DNA of 64,000 nucleotides from Pirellulaceae bacterium. Its GTDB lineage: Bacteria > Planctomycetota > Planctomycetia > Pirellulales > Pirellulaceae. Position 1 is the first letter of the stretch. Each line of letters opens with the position of its first letter. The DNA is taken from NCBI GenBank assembly GCA_019636385.1, contig JAHBXT010000005.1, positions 124,001 through 188,000 on the forward strand, in the 5' to 3' direction. Both the position numbers and the translations under genes were made by a program. The notes under the pieces were generated by a model. That model was not told the origin of the DNA and made no database searches. It saw nothing but the letters and a program-made list of their open reading frames with translations. Below, one piece after another: positions 62,952 to 64,000 of the stretch.

Positions 62952-64000
62952 ATGTTATTCCTTAGGTGCCTGTTGGCAGTTCAGCTTGGGCTAACCACAT
63001 CTGTGCAGGTGCTGATGGCTTGCCCGTTCTGCAGCGCAGTCTCGCAGACTTTGCGGCAGGAGATGAAACAGACCGATGCGGTTGGGATCGCTCGATGTAC
63101 CGGCAGCCAGTCCGATTCGATCGCCACGTTTGAGATCTTGACGATCCTGAAAGGTGATCAGTTGATTCAGCCGAACCAGCAAGTGAGCATCAATTACTTT
63201 GGCAAGGCCGATCCAGCCCAGAAATTCTTGGTGATGGGAATTGACCCGCCCGAGCTGTTGTGGTCCAGCCCGCTGGCGATTTCAGAAAAGGCCAGCGATT
63301 ACATCCAGCAGGTCCTGGCCCTTCCGGAAGATGACCCTCATGCGCGATTGAAATTCTATCTCCAGTATTTGGACGATGTCGATCCCGTGCTGGCTCGCGA
63401 TGTCTATGACGAATTTGCATCGGCTTCCTTTGCGGACATGCTGGAGTTGAAGGATTCCTATGATCGCCGGCAGCTCTTAGAGCGCATAGCGGACACACAA
63501 GTGTCGCCAGACCGTCGGCGATTGTATTTGGTCATGTTGGGCATCTGTGGCCAAAGAGCAGACGCGGACGTCTTGGAGAAGATGTTGCGCAGCGAAGACC
63601 CTGATCAACGGTTGGGCTTGGACGCGCTGATCGCCTGTTACATCAGCTTGCGCGGCGTCGAGGGACTGCCGTTGGTCTGCGAATTGTTTCTCAGCAATAA
63701 GCAATGCACCTATGCGGACACGTATTCAGCGATCATGGCGCTCAGGTTTCACGGAACCGACGGTAAAGTCATTGATCGCCAGCCGGTGATTGAATCGCTG
63801 CGTTTGATTTTGGATCGACCTGAGTTGGCCGACTTGGTGATTCCTGACCTGGCGCGTTGGGAGGATTGGGCGGTGATGGACAAAATGGTCCAGTTGTTCA
63901 AGGAAGCTGATGAAAAATCCAGCTGGGTCCGCGTGCCAGTCATCAACTATTTGCGTGCCTGTCCGCTACCCGAAGCCCAGAAGCTGTTGGATGAGTTGAA
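62952..64000 (+). CDS. Secreted planctomycete protein, 5' part only (cut by window end)
   Basis: A reading frame that starts at ATG 62952 and stays open to the window end, 349 codons plus one base, so its C-terminus is missing. A short signal peptide (CLLAVQLGLTTSVQVLMA) precedes CPFCSAVSQTLRQEM, a Cys-x-x-Cys stretch that may bind metal or form a disulfide. A beta-rich part up to about residue 95 (TFEILTILKGDQLIQPNQQVSINYFG) resembles the OB-like start of some secreted planctomycete proteins; the rest is helical, HEAT-like (YLQYLDDVDPVLARDVYDEFA, LVMLGICGQRADADVLEKML). I do not know a named family or function. GAGAG lies just upstream; ATG 62940 is an alternative start. The gene is divergent from rpmF. 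Confidence 0.75.
   Translation, partial: MLFLRCLLAVQLGLTTSVQVLMACPFCSAVSQTLRQEMKQTDAVGIARCTGSQSDSIATFEILTILKGDQLIQPNQQVSINYFGKADPAQKFLVMGIDPPELLWSSPLAISEKASDYIQQVLALPEDDPHARLKFYLQYLDDVDPVLARDVYDEFASASFADMLELKDSYDRRQLLERIADTQVSPDRRRLYLVMLGICGQRADADVLEKMLRSEDPDQRLGLDALIACYISLRGVEGLPLVCELFLSNKQCTYADTYSAIMALRFHGTDGKVIDRQPVIESLRLILDRPELADLVIPDLARWEDWAVMDKMVQLFKEADEKSSWVRVPVINYLRACPLPEAQKLLDEL

Overview
The window looks like chromosomal DNA from a planctomycete, most likely a Pirellula/Rhodopirellula-like member of the Planctomycetota. The support is the set of families present: a cytochrome c plus DUF1549/DUF1553 protein next to a DUF1501 protein, a PVC-type heme-binding beta-propeller/HEAT protein, a Ser/Thr kinase with a membrane segment and WD40-like C-terminus, a giant secreted protein with an LEPR-XLL-like N-terminus and a C-terminal dockerin, and a PEP-CTERM protein. 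No rRNA, tRNA, CRISPR array, prophage or insertion sequence was recognised. Genus and species cannot be told from the sequence alone.

Layout. 73-18798 (minus strand): a surface-protein cluster in which a 5331-residue giant protein is followed by a cohesin-like PEP-CTERM protein and an exosortase-like membrane protein that seems to lack the catalytic cysteine. The giant gene holds thirteen 393-bp tandem repeats that are nearly perfect copies. 19097-25522: an XRE/SnoaL-like regulator, then a sigma-70 family factor, an FHA protein and a WD40 Ser/Thr kinase, which form a signalling island. 25770-32875: a DinB-like protein, a secreted phospholipase D-like protein, the PVC-type cytochrome protein and a ferritin-like di-iron protein. 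32970-33738 has no gene but contains several hairpins and a strong terminator, and is a candidate non-coding RNA or leader. 33739-40361: a DevBCA-type exporter (outer-membrane-factor-like protein, two permeases, lipoprotein membrane fusion protein, ATPase); the ATPase carries a cyclic-nucleotide-binding domain. 40699-44488: a small tail-anchored-like protein, a lone fliG, a QueD/PTPS-family gene and an RlmI-like methyltransferase. 44513-52215: cytochrome/DUF1549/DUF1553, DUF1501, and a VCBS-repeat protein fused to an alpha/beta hydrolase. 52279-59656: housekeeping and mixed genes (AlkA-like glycosylase, YheT-like hydrolase, adenosine kinase-like sugar kinase, SBF-like transporter, DUF1573 protein, lipoyl synthase, secreted esterase). 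59847-62442 (minus): rpmF, fabD, fabG, acpP, the usual fatty-acid block, with a terminator between rpmF and fabD. 62952 to the window edge: the start of a secreted protein that is cut off.

How the parts may work together. The giant protein, the cohesin-like PEP-CTERM protein and the exosortase-like protein are co-directional and close, so a surface-display module is plausible: the dockerin end of the giant docks on a membrane-sorted cohesin-like anchor. The sigma factor, FHA protein and kinase probably form a phosphorylation-linked transcription switch. In the exporter, the ATPase may be gated by a cyclic nucleotide. A short 18-bp element recurs in several intergenic regions in both orientations and once supplies the fliG stop codon. 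All functional links are inference from sequence and gene order.
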